DNA from: Clostridia bacterium
Lineage (GTDB): Bacteria; Bacillota; Clostridia; Oscillospirales; CAG-272
Assembly: GCA_017537175.1 (NCBI GenBank)
Contig: JAFYLH010000032.1
Span: forward strand, 62,001 to 126,000
DNA: 64,000 nucleotides
Reading direction: 5' to 3'
Shown: positions 1-8,203 of the stretch, piece after piece
How the letters are laid out: every line of letters starts with the position of its first letter
How positions within the stretch are numbered: the first letter of the stretch is position 1
Notes under the pieces: model-generated
Database searches by the model: none
Told to the model about the DNA's origin: nothing
The model's input: only the letters and a program-made list of their open reading frames with translations
Program-made: the position numbers and the translations under genes

Positions 1-401
1 ATGGGAGAAAGAGTATAGAAGGTACCCTCGCTCAGAGCCATGACCCTGATATAATAGGTCTTGCCTACCTCAAACTCGGTCCACTCGGATACATCGGGGT
101 CGTTGGTGCTTGAAATTGTACCCAGCTCGTTGCCGTTTTCGTCATAATAACGGTGAGATACTACATCCCAGCCGTGAAGCCAGTCGCCCACCTCGTCTAT
201 CTGCATATCGGTAAAAACACATCTGGGTGCGGGAGCCTCAAACTTATACCAGTAGGTCTCACCCGGCTCAGCCCAGTATTTTTTGTCAAACTCGATAGTC
301 TCGCAGTCCTCGGGAATATCGGTTGCATTAACGGTAAAGCCGCCTATTCCGCCTACTCCTAAAAATGCCGCAAGTAACAAAGCCAAAAATCTCCTTTTCA
401 T
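1..401 (-). CDS. Secreted protein of unknown function, 3' end cut by the window edge
   Basis: The frame starts at an ATG at 401 and runs off the left edge after about 133 codons. An AAGGAGA ribosome binding site lies just upstream (406-412). The first 27 residues (MKRRFLALLLAAFLGVGGIG onwards) form a classical signal peptide, so the product is exported. The visible mature part contains Trp/Tyr-rich beta-type sequence (WAEPGETYWYKFEAP, GKTYYIRVMAL) resembling a beta-sandwich extracellular domain, but I do not recognise the family. It starts 17 bases after the stop of the AlbA_2-type gene on the same strand and could be co-transcribed with it. Confidence 0.75.
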   Translation of the reverse strand, partial: MKRRFLALLLAAFLGVGGIGGFTVNATDIPEDCETIEFDKKYWAEPGETYWYKFEAPAPRCVFTDMQIDEVGDWLHGWDVVSHRYYDENGNELGTISSTNDPDVSEWTEFEVGKTYYIRVMALSEGTFYTLSP

Positions 402-418
402 ATCGGTTCTCCTTGTTT

Positions 419-1708
419 TTACACTATTTTATATTTCTTTTCACTTCCGCGACCCTCTGCTCTTATCAATCCTTGATCACGCATTTGTTTTGCAAGCGTA
501 AATGCACGGGTTTTCTTGATCCCGAGAAGCTCTTGAATCTCAAGATCCGTTATCTTGCCGTTTTCCTCTATATAATCAAGTATCCTTTGCATCTGTGTCG
601 TCATAACAGTTATGCCTTCATTTGACATCGTACGATTCATATTAGGCAGAATAATTTTGAAGGTGTTTGTTGTTACCTCAATTCTTGGTTGCTCGGAACA
701 GTTAGCATAAAGGCTGTAGATCTTACGAATACCCGTACCGTAGGACTCAATCAAGTGAAGACGGTGAAAAATATCAGCAAGATTCTTATTTCTGGGCTGT
801 GAAATACCACTGCGAATATCATCCGGTGATAGTCCGGGAAGAAGTCCGCCGATCGAAATGAATTCCATTTCTTTGTCGTTTACATTGATGATAATGCTGC
901 CGCTGAAGCTATAATCACGGTGGACCAGAGCATTCAACAGTGCTTCTCGCAGGGCTTCCTCGGGATAATCAACTCTTTCAATACGTTCAAGCCCTTTGAA
1001 GGTCGCAGTGGTTTTATTGCATAAAGTAAGATATGCGTAAGTATTATCAAGCTGCTTGAATATCGAACCGCCAAACTCCTTACTGTCACGGAATTTTGTG
1101 TTTTTCTCGTCGGCAAACACAGCCACCTTTGTGGTATGGGTACATTGATCCGAAATAATGAGTGCAAGATTGCTATACAACTCCTCTGCTTGAGTCGTAA
1201 TACCAAGTGCACGATATTTGGTTTTTGAAAATTCGACATTGTAACGCTTGAATGCTTCATTGGCACTCTTGAAGGTCAGCTCCTGCTCCATAGAACGCAT
1301 GCTTTCAAAAGTATCTCCGTCAGAGTCCTTTATCATGGCTCTTATCTGTTCGGCGGATGCCTGTACAGAGGATGTACCTTGACGGACAAACACCCCGCTT
1401 GGCTTCAATCCCTTGGATTTTAGATAGTAGGGTTTATACGACCCTTCTCCTACCGTGATACGTACAACACGGTTTTCCTGAATGGTATATTTTACGAACA
1501 TAGTCACATCGGGCATAATTGCATCTCGAATACCGTTGGTAATGCGTGTATAATTTTCGTCCACATTATCTATTCCTACGGCATTTCCGTCATTATCTAT
1601 TCCGATATAGATCACTCCGCCGTCCGTATTTGCAAAAGCGATCACTTCTTTGTAAAGCTCATCTGTAAATTGTAATTTAAATTCAATATTCTCGGTTTCA
1701 AATGTCAC
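419..1708 (-). CDS. AlbA_2/Schlafen-type ATP-binding transcriptional regulator
   Basis: 429 residues with a GTG start, GGAGGTG eight bases upstream. The N-terminal ~120 residues match the AlbA_2 (Schlafen-like) domain, with the typical opening ENIEFK and the ANTDGGVIYIGIDNDG motif. The middle-to-C-terminal part contains EALLNALVHRDYS and the GGLLPG...GISQPRNKNLA segment of the GHKL-like putative ATP-binding domain found in these regulators (COG2865 type). The last ~70 residues look like a winged helix (ILDYIEENGKITDLEIQELL). Such proteins are usually DNA-binding regulators, some tied to phage conflict or stress. An inverted repeat overlapping its own promoter suggests autoregulation. Confidence 0.85.
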   Translation of the reverse strand: MTFETENIEFKLQFTDELYKEVIAFANTDGGVIYIGIDNDGNAVGIDNVDENYTRITNGIRDAIMPDVTMFVKYTIQENRVVRITVGEGSYKPYYLKSKGLKPSGVFVRQGTSSVQASAEQIRAMIKDSDGDTFESMRSMEQELTFKSANEAFKRYNVEFSKTKYRALGITTQAEELYSNLALIISDQCTHTTKVAVFADEKNTKFRDSKEFGGSIFKQLDNTYAYLTLCNKTTATFKGLERIERVDYPEEALREALLNALVHRDYSFSGSIIINVNDKEMEFISIGGLLPGLSPDDIRSGISQPRNKNLADIFHRLHLIESYGTGIRKIYSLYANCSEQPRIEVTTNTFKIILPNMNRTMSNEGITVMTTQMQRILDYIEENGKITDLEIQELLGIKKTRAFTLAKQMRDQGLIRAEGRGSEKKYKIV

Positions 1709-1737
1709 GGCGACACCTCCAATAATATGTTGTTCAT

Positions 1738-1785
1738 ATTATACACCGAATATTCGCTTTCGTCAAGCGAATAAAGCGAATATTC
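1738..1785 (-). promoter_or_regulatory. Promoter and operator-like inverted repeat of the AlbA_2 gene
   Basis: On the minus strand TTGACG (1761-1766) and TATAAT (1738-1743) are separated by 17 bases. A perfect 13-bp inverted repeat, GAATATTCGCTTT at 1748-1760 and AAAGCGAATATTC at 1773-1785, straddles the -35 box. This arrangement fits an autoregulatory operator for the HTH-bearing product downstream. Confidence 0.7.
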
Positions 1786-1830
1786 ACTGAATTTTACGAA
1801 TTTACATTTTAAAATCGCTTTTAAATATAA

Positions 1831-1858
1831 AACAGAGTGAGCAAACGCCCACTCTGTA
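1831..1858 (-). terminator. Terminator after the HTH pair
   Basis: ACAGAGTG and CACTCTGT pair around a 10-base loop, followed in the minus direction by a T-rich tail. It lies about 40 bases past the stop of the downstream HTH gene. Confidence 0.7.
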
Positions 1859-1897
1859 ATTATTTATTTAATTAAAGACCAAGAAGCTGTTTGACTG

Positions 1898-2098
1898 TCA
1901 ATCTTCAATATATTCGGCAATATCATTAAGTGAACAGTTAAGTACACTGCACAGCTTGTTAAGAGTTTTCGTTTCAATATTGTCATTTGCCCGTAAACGG
2001 CGGACAGTTTTACTGTCTATTCCGCATTTTTCTCTGAGCATATATGTGCTGACGCCCTTTTTCTCCATAGTTTCCCACAGCTTATCAAATATAATCAT
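1898..2098 (-). CDS. Small HTH (Cro/C1-type) regulator
   Basis: 66 residues, almost entirely one helix-turn-helix domain (MLREKCGIDSKTVRRLRAND, then a CSVLNCSLNDIAEYI tail typical of YozG/Cro-type proteins). Its ATG overlaps the TGA of the upstream HTH gene (ATGA, 2095-2098), so the two are translationally coupled. Probably a DNA-binding regulator acting together with its neighbour; the target is likely the divergent promoter region at 2350-2416. Confidence 0.8.
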   Translation of the reverse strand: MIIFDKLWETMEKKGVSTYMLREKCGIDSKTVRRLRANDNIETKTLNKLCSVLNCSLNDIAEYIED

Positions 2099-2337
2099 TC
2101 TCTTTCAAATAAATAATCCAAAGATACTTTCAGAACCTTTGAAATAGCATCAATTTCTATATCGGTTACGGCTCTGTTTCCCGTTTCAATTCTTGATATT
2201 GAACCTCTGCAGGTATATACAGCCAATAACTCTAATTTGTTTGACAATTCTTGTTGGCTCATTCCTGCTGCTATTCTCGCTTCTTTAATTTTACTGCCGA
2301 TTATATTAACCTTATCACTATCAATAATTCTTTTCAT
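2095..2337 (-). CDS. XRE-family transcriptional regulator
   Basis: 80 residues from an ATG at 2337, chosen because AAAAGGTG sits seven bases upstream; a GTG nine bases earlier has no such site. The protein is one HTH_3 domain (IKEARIAAGMSQQELSNKL ... SISRIETGNRAVTD ... LKVSLDYLF). It is divergently transcribed from the SLOG gene, and two matched palindromes in the 90-base gap are likely its operators. First gene of a two-gene unit with the small HTH gene. Confidence 0.85.
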   Translation of the reverse strand: MKRIIDSDKVNIIGSKIKEARIAAGMSQQELSNKLELLAVYTCRGSISRIETGNRAVTDIEIDAISKVLKVSLDYLFERE

Positions 2338-2349
2338 AAAATGCACCTT

Positions 2350-2416
2350 TTGTCTTGATTTAGGACAAAAATAGTGTATACTATTTTATAAAAACTATTG
2401 TCTTACTGGTAGGACA
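2350..2416. promoter_or_regulatory. Divergent promoter region with two matched operators
   Basis: Two interrupted palindromes of the same type are present: TGTCTT-N5-AGGACA at 2351-2367 and TGTCTT-N6-AGGACA at 2399-2416. Between them lie TTGATT (2355-2360) and TATACT (2377-2382), spaced 16 bases, reading toward the SLOG gene. The first operator covers the -35 box and the second lies past the -10, a classic repressor layout. Confidence 0.65.
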
Positions 2417-2429
2417 CGGGGAGGAAGTT

Positions 2430-2756
2430 ATGAAATTGGCGATTGTAGGTTCAAGAGATATCGAAATTGAATTGAATGAATATATCCCTTGTGAAACAGA
2501 ATGTCTTATTTCCGGTGGTGCAAAAGGTATTGACAGCTGTGTAAGGTCATATACAGAGAAACAGGGCATAGAGCTGATAGAATTTTTACCCGATTACAAA
2601 AGGTACGGCAGAGCCGCACCTTTAATAAGAAACAGACAAATTGTAGAATATTCAGATAAGGTTTTGATCTTTTGGAACGGGAGTTCAAGGGGAACTAAAT
2701 TTGTAATCGAAGAATGTAAAAGACAGAATAAGAAATATGAGGTGTATATTATTTAA
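2430..2756 (+). CDS. Small SLOG-fold (cpYpsA/DprA-like) protein
   Basis: 108 residues; ATG preceded by GGGGAGGAAG. The pattern MKLAIVGSR, then LISGGAKGIDS, then RAAPLIRNRQIVEYSDKVLIFWNG and SRGTKFVIEECK is that of the DUF2493/YspA-type SLOG family: a Rossmann-like fold with the GGAKGID nucleotide-binding loop. SLOG proteins bind nucleotides or their derivatives, and many occur in prophage, conflict or nucleotide-signalling contexts. It lacks the DNA-binding extensions of full DprA. It is controlled from a promoter flanked by two operator-like palindromes opposite a pair of HTH genes. Confidence 0.8.
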   Translation: MKLAIVGSRDIEIELNEYIPCETECLISGGAKGIDSCVRSYTEKQGIELIEFLPDYKRYGRAAPLIRNRQIVEYSDKVLIFWNGSSRGTKFVIEECKRQNKKYEVYII

Positions 2757-2860
2757 TATTTGCCTGCGGCAAAGCGATATATTTGCTACGCAAATGCGAT
2801 ATTCCCTTTGGGAGCGATATATCTGCGATGCGATATATTTCGCCAAGGCGGAATACGATA
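2757..2860. repeat. Tandem hairpin array, linker family GCGATATA
   Basis: At least four small hairpins with unrelated stems (for example TTTGCC/GGCAAA, ATTTGC/GCAAAT, TCCC/GGGA, TTTCGCC/GGCGGAAT) are separated by the constant linker GCGATATA. It starts immediately after the SLOG stop codon. The same linker recurs in the array at 26480-26640. Confidence 0.75.
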
Positions 2861-2865
2861 ATGCA

Positions 2866-2898
2866 AAAAACTGTCACGGAAGCCGTGACAGTTTTTTA
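2866..2898. terminator. Bidirectional terminator with CTGTCACGG stem
   Basis: A6-CTGTCACGG and CCGTGACAG-T6 form a strong hairpin between the converging SLOG and oxidoreductase genes. The same stem recurs at 35111-35146 and, with one change, at 36327-36359. Confidence 0.85.
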
Positions 2899-2980
2899 TA
2901 TCAGAGATAAATATTACCTTATTGCGTGTGATTTGAATTACTGTTCAAACGAGCGCAGTATGGCTGCGGCAACTTGCCGC

Positions 2981-4144
2981 TTATATTTCGGGGATCTCGA
3001 TGGTAACTTCCTTGCCTTCCTTTGCGGAACGAACGATACCGTCGATGATAGCCTGGTTGTAGAGTATCTCGGAAGAAGGAACGGGAGCCTCGTAGCCGTA
3101 CTTAACAGCGTCGATAAAGGATCTCATCTTGTTCTCGAAGTTGTCTACGTCGTTGTGCTTCATGGGGATCTCGGTAACCACAGGCTCGCCTGCAACATCG
3201 TGATAGATCTTGAGGGGACCGCCGATAGAGCCGTTCCAGCACTCGGTGGAGGGGATGCGCATACTACCCTTGGTACCCATGATGATGGTGTCACCGGGGG
3301 TGTCGAGGTGCATATCCCATGCAATACGGAAGTCGAGAATTACACCGTTCTCAAGACGGATAAAGCCTGCGCCGAAGTCGTCAACGCCGAACTTCTCTGC
3401 ATACTCGGGATGCTTGGGGTAGGTTGCGGGGTTGGTGCCGAAGAAGTTGGATGTATAACCGGATACGGTCAAGGGCTTGGGATAGCCGATGGCGTTAAGC
3501 ACCATATCAAGAGAGTAGCAGCCGATATCTGCAAGTGCGCCGATACCTGCGGTCTCGTCCTCGATAAAGGAGGTACCGAAGGGAGTAGGAATACCCTTAC
3601 GTCTGCCGCCACCGGTCTGGATGTAGTAGATCTGACCGAGCTCGCCGGACTGAACTATCTTCTTAACCATCTTCATATTCTCGTCGCAACGGGGCTGGAA
3701 GCCGATAGAAAGGATCTTGCCGCTTCTCTTTTCAGCTCTGCAGATCTCAACAGCCTCTTCGAGAGTAACGCACATAGGCTTCTCGAGAAGTACGTTTACG
3801 CCGTGGTCAAGAGCATAGATGGTACAGGGCGCGTGCTGACGGTTGTATGTACATACGCTTACTGCGTCGATATCGGGCTCGTTGTCGATAAGCTCGTTAC
3901 CGCTGTTATAGAAGCGGATACCCTCGGGCAGCTTCTTTCTTTCAGCGAAAGCCTGTGCCTTGCCGGGAATGATATCTGCAAGAGCAACGATCTCAACGTC
4001 GGGGCATCTCTTGAGAACTCCTGCGTGAGCCTCTGCGATCCAGCCTGTACCGATGATACCTACCTTAACCTTTTTGGATGCATCGACCTCTTTCTTTTCC
4101 TGGTCGAACTTGAACTGGTCAAGTATGTTCTGATTTTCTGACAT
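2981..4144 (-). CDS. Gfo/Idh/MocA-family NAD(P)-dependent oxidoreductase
   Basis: 387 residues with ATG preceded by GGAGGAAATTATA. After a short lead the Rossmann fold begins (KVGIIGTGWIAEAHAGVLKR, about residues 27-46). EKPM (LLEKPMCVTLEEAVE), the family's catalytic-lysine motif, follows. The C-terminal alpha/beta part has the GIGALADIGCYSLD segment, whose Asp/His-type residues usually serve catalysis. The family oxidises or reduces sugars and cyclitols; the substrate cannot be told. It lies upstream of nothing on its strand and downstream of the DUF4838 gene, suggesting glycan or sugar metabolism. Confidence 0.85.
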   Translation of the reverse strand: MSENQNILDQFKFDQEKKEVDASKKVKVGIIGTGWIAEAHAGVLKRCPDVEIVALADIIPGKAQAFAERKKLPEGIRFYNSGNELIDNEPDIDAVSVCTYNRQHAPCTIYALDHGVNVLLEKPMCVTLEEAVEICRAEKRSGKILSIGFQPRCDENMKMVKKIVQSGELGQIYYIQTGGGRRKGIPTPFGTSFIEDETAGIGALADIGCYSLDMVLNAIGYPKPLTVSGYTSNFFGTNPATYPKHPEYAEKFGVDDFGAGFIRLENGVILDFRIAWDMHLDTPGDTIIMGTKGSMRIPSTECWNGSIGGPLKIYHDVAGEPVVTEIPMKHNDVDNFENKMRSFIDAVKYGYEAPVPSSEILYNQAIIDGIVRSAKEGKEVTIEIPEI

Positions 4145-4211
4145 TATAATTTCCTCCGAACAATATTGTTAAGTTTATTTTATCAGTTAATATAATAAAT
4201 GTCAACCTTTA

Positions 4212-6083
4212 TTACTTAATATGTAAGCGGTAATACTTCCACAGATCGTCTATAATGAACTTTTCGTCAAGCACATTGTAGCAGTCCTGTTTTACTTTGT
4301 GTACATATTCCTTAAGCTTACCGAACACAGCCTCACAGCCTGCCTCGTCGCCCTTATAAATATTGATGTAAACATCTGCAAGATATAGACAGAGCTCTGC
4401 GTGGATCGAAAGATACTGCCAATCGGGAGACAGACATACATTCTTATCAATAAACTCGTCTCTGAACTCGTTTATAACCTCTTTTGCCTCGGTGTAATCT
4501 CTTATAACAACCTCGGCATCCTTTTTCTTTTCTCCTCTTACAAACTCGGGGTCAAAGAGGTCGGAAAGCTTGGAGAGATATTTTTCTACATCCTTACCGT
4601 AGCTACCGAAAGCCGCGGTAAAGTATTCATTTGCCACGTTCTCAAAGCTGCAGCTCTTGTCCCAGAGGGCAGATGCCATAGCATACTGGGGAAGTCCTGT
4701 AGGCAGGCCCACTCGCTGAAGCTGACAGCTTACCATACCGTCAAGACCTAACTTATCAAGGTTAGCCATATCGCTGTGGAGAGTTCTTGCCACATAATAA
4801 TAGCCGGGGTCGGTGTGGTGGTCCCACATAAGATGATAGTCAAATATAAAGCTGTCGCTGAATTTCTGCGCCTTCCAGCCCTCAAGCATAGCCACATTCT
4901 CTTCAACCGAGGTGGGGGCATTGAACTTGTTGCGGACATAAGGCTTTATCTCTACCTCTTTGCTTGTGTCTATCTCGCTGTAGGAATGAGAGTAGGAACG
5001 GGTTATGGGTGCAAACATAAGTGTAAAGCGGTCGGGATTGTTTAATTTTCCGTTTATGGGAGTATAGAGAAGCTCGTTGTATATAAGGCAGACTACCTTT
5101 GTGTCAACGCCTGCCTCGGTGAGCTTGCGGTCGATGTCGTTGAGCATCATTACATAGAAGTCAGAGGGAAGAGTGTCACGGCAGTTTTCACACTCGCACT
5201 GGTTGTTTGCTTCGTCTGCAAGCCAGAAGTGGAGATATTTTACCTCGGGGTGATTGATGCAGTAGTTTACAAAGCAGTCGGTTATCTTCTGTCTTGCATA
5301 GGGGTTGGAATAGCAAAGATTTGTATTGGCGGGGATGCCGTGGTAAAGCTCCCGCTTGCCGTCAAGCATAGCGATAACATCCTTCATATCTTCGGGGATC
5401 TCGCCCTTGAATTCAAGCCAGCCGGTGGTGCTGATATTAAAGGATTCACAGGTCCAGCCGTGGCCTACTGCGTGATACTTAAGGCTTCGTTTGGTTATCT
5501 CGTCCTTTAAGGGCTCCATCATGGCATCAACATCGGCATCCACAATATGAGCGCCGTAATAACGGCGGAAGAAAACATTGGGAGTAAAGAACTGAACAAA
5601 ATATCCGCTCAGACCCACCTTGGGAAGCCAGTCTATCGTATTATAAATATGCTCGGTAGAGGTAGAACCCTCAATACATATAGCACGGTGGAAGTATGAT
5701 GGGGTATAGCTTACATTTGCACAAAGAACCTCGGGTGTAAGCTGTCTTTCGGGAATCTTTTCGCCGTCACAGCCGGGGCGCAGAAATCTTGCACCCAGCA
5801 TATATGTAAAGCGGTAGACCGCCATAAGCACGCTGCACTCGTTTGAGCCGCTGATAACCCCTGCGGCATTGTCTACATTTATATATATACTGTCTCTGTT
5901 GCTCTTTTTGACCCATTGCCCCATACCTATCCAGAGGAAATCTGTCTTTGAGGGGTCATAGGAGTCATATCGTCTGTGATCAAATACGGTATCGGGATCC
6001 ATTATTTTAAGAATACGGCAAAGCTCTCCTGCCGCAAAGGATATAGTTTCATGCTTGCCTATCTCGGCAATCGTAATTTTCAT
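4212..6083 (-). CDS. DUF4838 family glycoside-hydrolase-like protein
   Basis: 623 residues from an ATG at 6083 with GGAGGAAACACT upstream; the open frame extends 22 codons further but without a ribosome binding site. No signal peptide, so probably cytoplasmic. The N-terminal ~100 residues resemble the GH67/GH20-type N-terminal domain (TISFAAGELCRILKIM ... NECSVLMAVYRFTYMLGARFLRPG). The central part (SYFHRAICIEGS ... YLHFWLADEANNQCECENCR, DE acid pair) is the DUF4838 TIM-barrel-like region, common in gut and environmental glycan degraders. Activity is not known. Its own promoter is at 6115-6143. Confidence 0.75.
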   Translation of the reverse strand: MKITIAEIGKHETISFAAGELCRILKIMDPDTVFDHRRYDSYDPSKTDFLWIGMGQWVKKSNRDSIYINVDNAAGVISGSNECSVLMAVYRFTYMLGARFLRPGCDGEKIPERQLTPEVLCANVSYTPSYFHRAICIEGSTSTEHIYNTIDWLPKVGLSGYFVQFFTPNVFFRRYYGAHIVDADVDAMMEPLKDEITKRSLKYHAVGHGWTCESFNISTTGWLEFKGEIPEDMKDVIAMLDGKRELYHGIPANTNLCYSNPYARQKITDCFVNYCINHPEVKYLHFWLADEANNQCECENCRDTLPSDFYVMMLNDIDRKLTEAGVDTKVVCLIYNELLYTPINGKLNNPDRFTLMFAPITRSYSHSYSEIDTSKEVEIKPYVRNKFNAPTSVEENVAMLEGWKAQKFSDSFIFDYHLMWDHHTDPGYYYVARTLHSDMANLDKLGLDGMVSCQLQRVGLPTGLPQYAMASALWDKSCSFENVANEYFTAAFGSYGKDVEKYLSKLSDLFDPEFVRGEKKKDAEVVIRDYTEAKEVINEFRDEFIDKNVCLSPDWQYLSIHAELCLYLADVYINIYKGDEAGCEAVFGKLKEYVHKVKQDCYNVLDEKFIIDDLWKYYRLHIK

Positions 6084-6114
6084 AGTGTTTCCTCCATAGA
6101 GAGATGATACGATT

Positions 6115-6143
6115 ATTTTATCATTTTGAATATAGGTTGTCAA
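6115..6143 (-). promoter_or_regulatory. Sigma-A-type promoter of the DUF4838 gene
   Basis: On the minus strand TTGACA (6138-6143) and TAAAAT (6115-6120) are 17 bases apart. The -35 box abuts the T-tract of the terminator at 6147-6181, the same layout as at 7148-7212. Confidence 0.8.
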
Positions 6144-6146
6144 CAA

Positions 6147-6181
6147 CAAAAGCCGAGATGGAAATCATCTCGACTTTTGTT
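6147..6181 (-). terminator. Terminator of the LRR gene
   Basis: GTCGAGATG and CATCTCGGC-type arms around a short loop, with flanking A and T runs that make it potentially bidirectional. It lies about 85 bases after the LRR stop codon and directly ahead of the next promoter. Confidence 0.75.
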
Positions 6182-6263
6182 AACACTTTTAAAAGAAATA
6201 TCCCGCTTATGTAAATAAATATCAACAAATAAAACACAGTGGATAATAGCAATTTATATTCTG

Positions 6264-7094
6264 TTATTTGATCGTCGCTTCAAGTCCATAGCTTTCCATA
6301 TATTCAACGACCCTATCATACTCTACTGAATTTTTAGATATTATCAATTCTGTTGTTATACCGGATTCACCATTTGAGGAATAAAAAATGTCATAGTCTT
6401 TTCCATTATTGTATATACCTACTTCAATTGTACCAACCGGACAGGAAAGTTCACATATCGAATCATAGCCTTCTATATAATAATTCCATGGAGTATATAC
6501 ATGAAAATCTATATCGGTATTATCCGGGATCTTCAAGCTATCCAAGTTCTTACAGTTTGCAAACGCATTTAAACCAAGAAATTCCAAACTCTCAGGCAAA
6601 ATTACTTTGCTAACACCACTACTGTAAAAAGCATCGTCTTGTATTGTCAACAAAGAATCAGGTAAATTAAGCTTTTTCAAAGAACTGCAATAGGAAAAAG
6701 CACTATATCCAATATATTCTAAATTTTTCGACCATTCTATCGATTTTAACTGTGTACAGCGATCAAACGCATTCTCATGAATTTCTCTGACTGTATTTGG
6801 AATCGAAATATGAGTCATATCATATTTTTGGAATGCGCGAGGACCTATTATGGTAACCGGACGACCGTTTATTTTTTTAGGGATATTTATCTTTCTATCC
6901 ACTCCTATATATGCGGTAATTGTAATTTCGCCGTCATCCATCTCATATTCAAAGTCATCAACAGGACTGGTTCTGTTGCTTAGTAGAAATATCGAAACCG
7001 ATGTTATTGCAATAGTCGTAATTATTACAATTATTGTAACTATTACTGCAATTGCTGCAATTGTAGGAATTATAATTTTAAGTTTCTTGTTCAT
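6264..7094 (-). CDS. BspA-type leucine-rich-repeat membrane-anchored protein
   Basis: 276 residues starting at ATG 7094, which has AAGGAGGTACGGT upstream; 21 extra in-frame codons further up are rejected. Residues ~5-38 form one long transmembrane segment rich in Ile/Val/Thr. About residues 65-190 contain roughly five LRR_5 (BspA/TpLRR) repeats of ~23 residues, such as ITHISIPNTVREIHENAF-like and LKKLNLPDSLLTIQDDAF. The remainder, about 80 residues, is unassigned. BspA-like repeats are surface-exposed and mediate binding; here the protein would be tethered with the repeats outside. It is a single-gene unit with its own promoter and terminator. Confidence 0.85.
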   Translation of the reverse strand: MNKKLKIIIPTIAAIAVIVTIIVIITTIAITSVSIFLLSNRTSPVDDFEYEMDDGEITITAYIGVDRKINIPKKINGRPVTIIGPRAFQKYDMTHISIPNTVREIHENAFDRCTQLKSIEWSKNLEYIGYSAFSYCSSLKKLNLPDSLLTIQDDAFYSSGVSKVILPESLEFLGLNAFANCKNLDSLKIPDNTDIDFHVYTPWNYYIEGYDSICELSCPVGTIEVGIYNNGKDYDIFYSSNGESGITTELIISKNSVEYDRVVEYMESYGLEATIK

Positions 7095-7147
7095 ACCGTA
7101 CCTCCTTGGTTTATACTGTATCAAGTAATAATAGTGCCTCTGCTGAT

Positions 7148-7176
7148 ATTTTATCATTTAAAATATATGTTGTCAA
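7148..7176 (-). promoter_or_regulatory. Sigma-A-type promoter of the LRR gene
   Basis: TTGACA (7171-7176) and TAAAAT (7148-7153) on the minus strand, 17-base spacing. It immediately follows the terminator at 7178-7212. Confidence 0.8.
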
Positions 7177-7177
7177 C

Positions 7178-7213
7178 AACAAAAGCCGAGATGATTTACA
7201 TCTCAGCTTTTAT
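7178..7213 (-). terminator. Terminator of the M23 peptidase gene
   Basis: Arms AAAGCTGAGATG and CATCTCGGCTTTT pair around a TAAAT-type loop, with a T-rich tail in the minus direction. It lies directly after the stop codon at 7216. Confidence 0.8.
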
Positions 7214-7215
7214 TG

Positions 7216-7944
7216 TTATTCCTTATATTCGTCCGACATAGGCTCGATGTCGATATAGCTCAAGGGATTGGCGTGCTTGCCGTCCTTAAGCATCTCAAAG
7301 TGGAGATGGCTTGTATCTGCCGCCTCCAGCGCTGCAGATTCTCCCACACAGCCTATGGTCTGTCCGCCGTATACCTTACAGCCCACCTCGGCATCCTTGG
7401 GATATTCCGGGCCCAGATTCATATATCTTGACACAAGGCCTCCGCCGTGAGACACCTCTACGCATATACCCATAAAGGGATCTGTATATCTGTTGGTTAT
7501 CTCTCCCGATGCTACCACCGACACGGCGCTGCCTACGGTTGCCTGAATATCAAGTCCGGAGTGAGCGCGGTAATCGTTCATTGTAAGGGAGTATACAGGC
7601 ATATCCATAGAATAATCCTTGGAGATATATCCTCTTACCGGCAGGCAGAATTCAAGAGGAGCCGAGACATCGGTGCTGTTATCGGTATCATCCTTTACGG
7701 TGTTAGTTGTCTTATCCTTTGCTTCGGTATCCTTTGTTGTGCTGTCCCCTGTGTTCTTTTGAGTATCGGTTCTTTTGCCGCCTGTGATTACGGCATCCTC
7801 TGTGCCCACACCTATCTTACTGTCTGTTCGGTTTGCTGTTCCTATAGCACTTACTACGGCAATTACTATCACCGTAACAAGCATCACCACCGCAACGATG
7901 TATACTATCCCCTTGTTCTGTGCTGTGCTGTTTTTCTTTTCCAT
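7216..7944 (-). CDS. M23 family metallopeptidase, SpoIIQ-like
   Basis: 242 residues. A single N-terminal transmembrane helix (about residues 12-35) is followed by a Thr/Asp/Lys-rich low-complexity linker (about 40-90) and an M23 (lysostaphin/LytM) domain. The zinc ligands are visible: HSGLD (H and D) and HLHFEM (H..H). So unlike B. subtilis SpoIIQ the active site appears complete, as in clostridial SpoIIQ. It would act on peptidoglycan outside the membrane; with spoVT in the same window a sporulation role is plausible but not shown. Single-gene unit. Confidence 0.8.
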   Translation of the reverse strand: MEKKNSTAQNKGIVYIVAVVMLVTVIVIAVVSAIGTANRTDSKIGVGTEDAVITGGKRTDTQKNTGDSTTKDTEAKDKTTNTVKDDTDNSTDVSAPLEFCLPVRGYISKDYSMDMPVYSLTMNDYRAHSGLDIQATVGSAVSVVASGEITNRYTDPFMGICVEVSHGGGLVSRYMNLGPEYPKDAEVGCKVYGGQTIGCVGESAALEAADTSHLHFEMLKDGKHANPLSYIDIEPMSDEYKE

Positions 7945-8203
7945 AATATTACCGTCCTTTTTTAATATTGGATCCTTTCCTTGTAGCTTTATATGACAGC
8001 AGGGTCATATTGCCGCCCTTTGTTACTGATATTCTGTCCCCTAAATCAAGACTTTATAAAGTATTATTTTGGGTAAAAATAAAAAAATCAAAAATATCAA
8101 AAAAACTCTTGCTTTTTTTGAAAGAGTGTGGTAGAATAACCTTTGCCTATGATTATTTGGAAAAAATTATTCATATAAAAACAGTATATTCGGAGGAATT
8201 ACA

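Noticed and set aside
2783..4141. 452-codon plus-strand open frame
   Set aside because: Antisense shadow of the Gfo/Idh/MocA oxidoreductase gene and begins inside a hairpin array.
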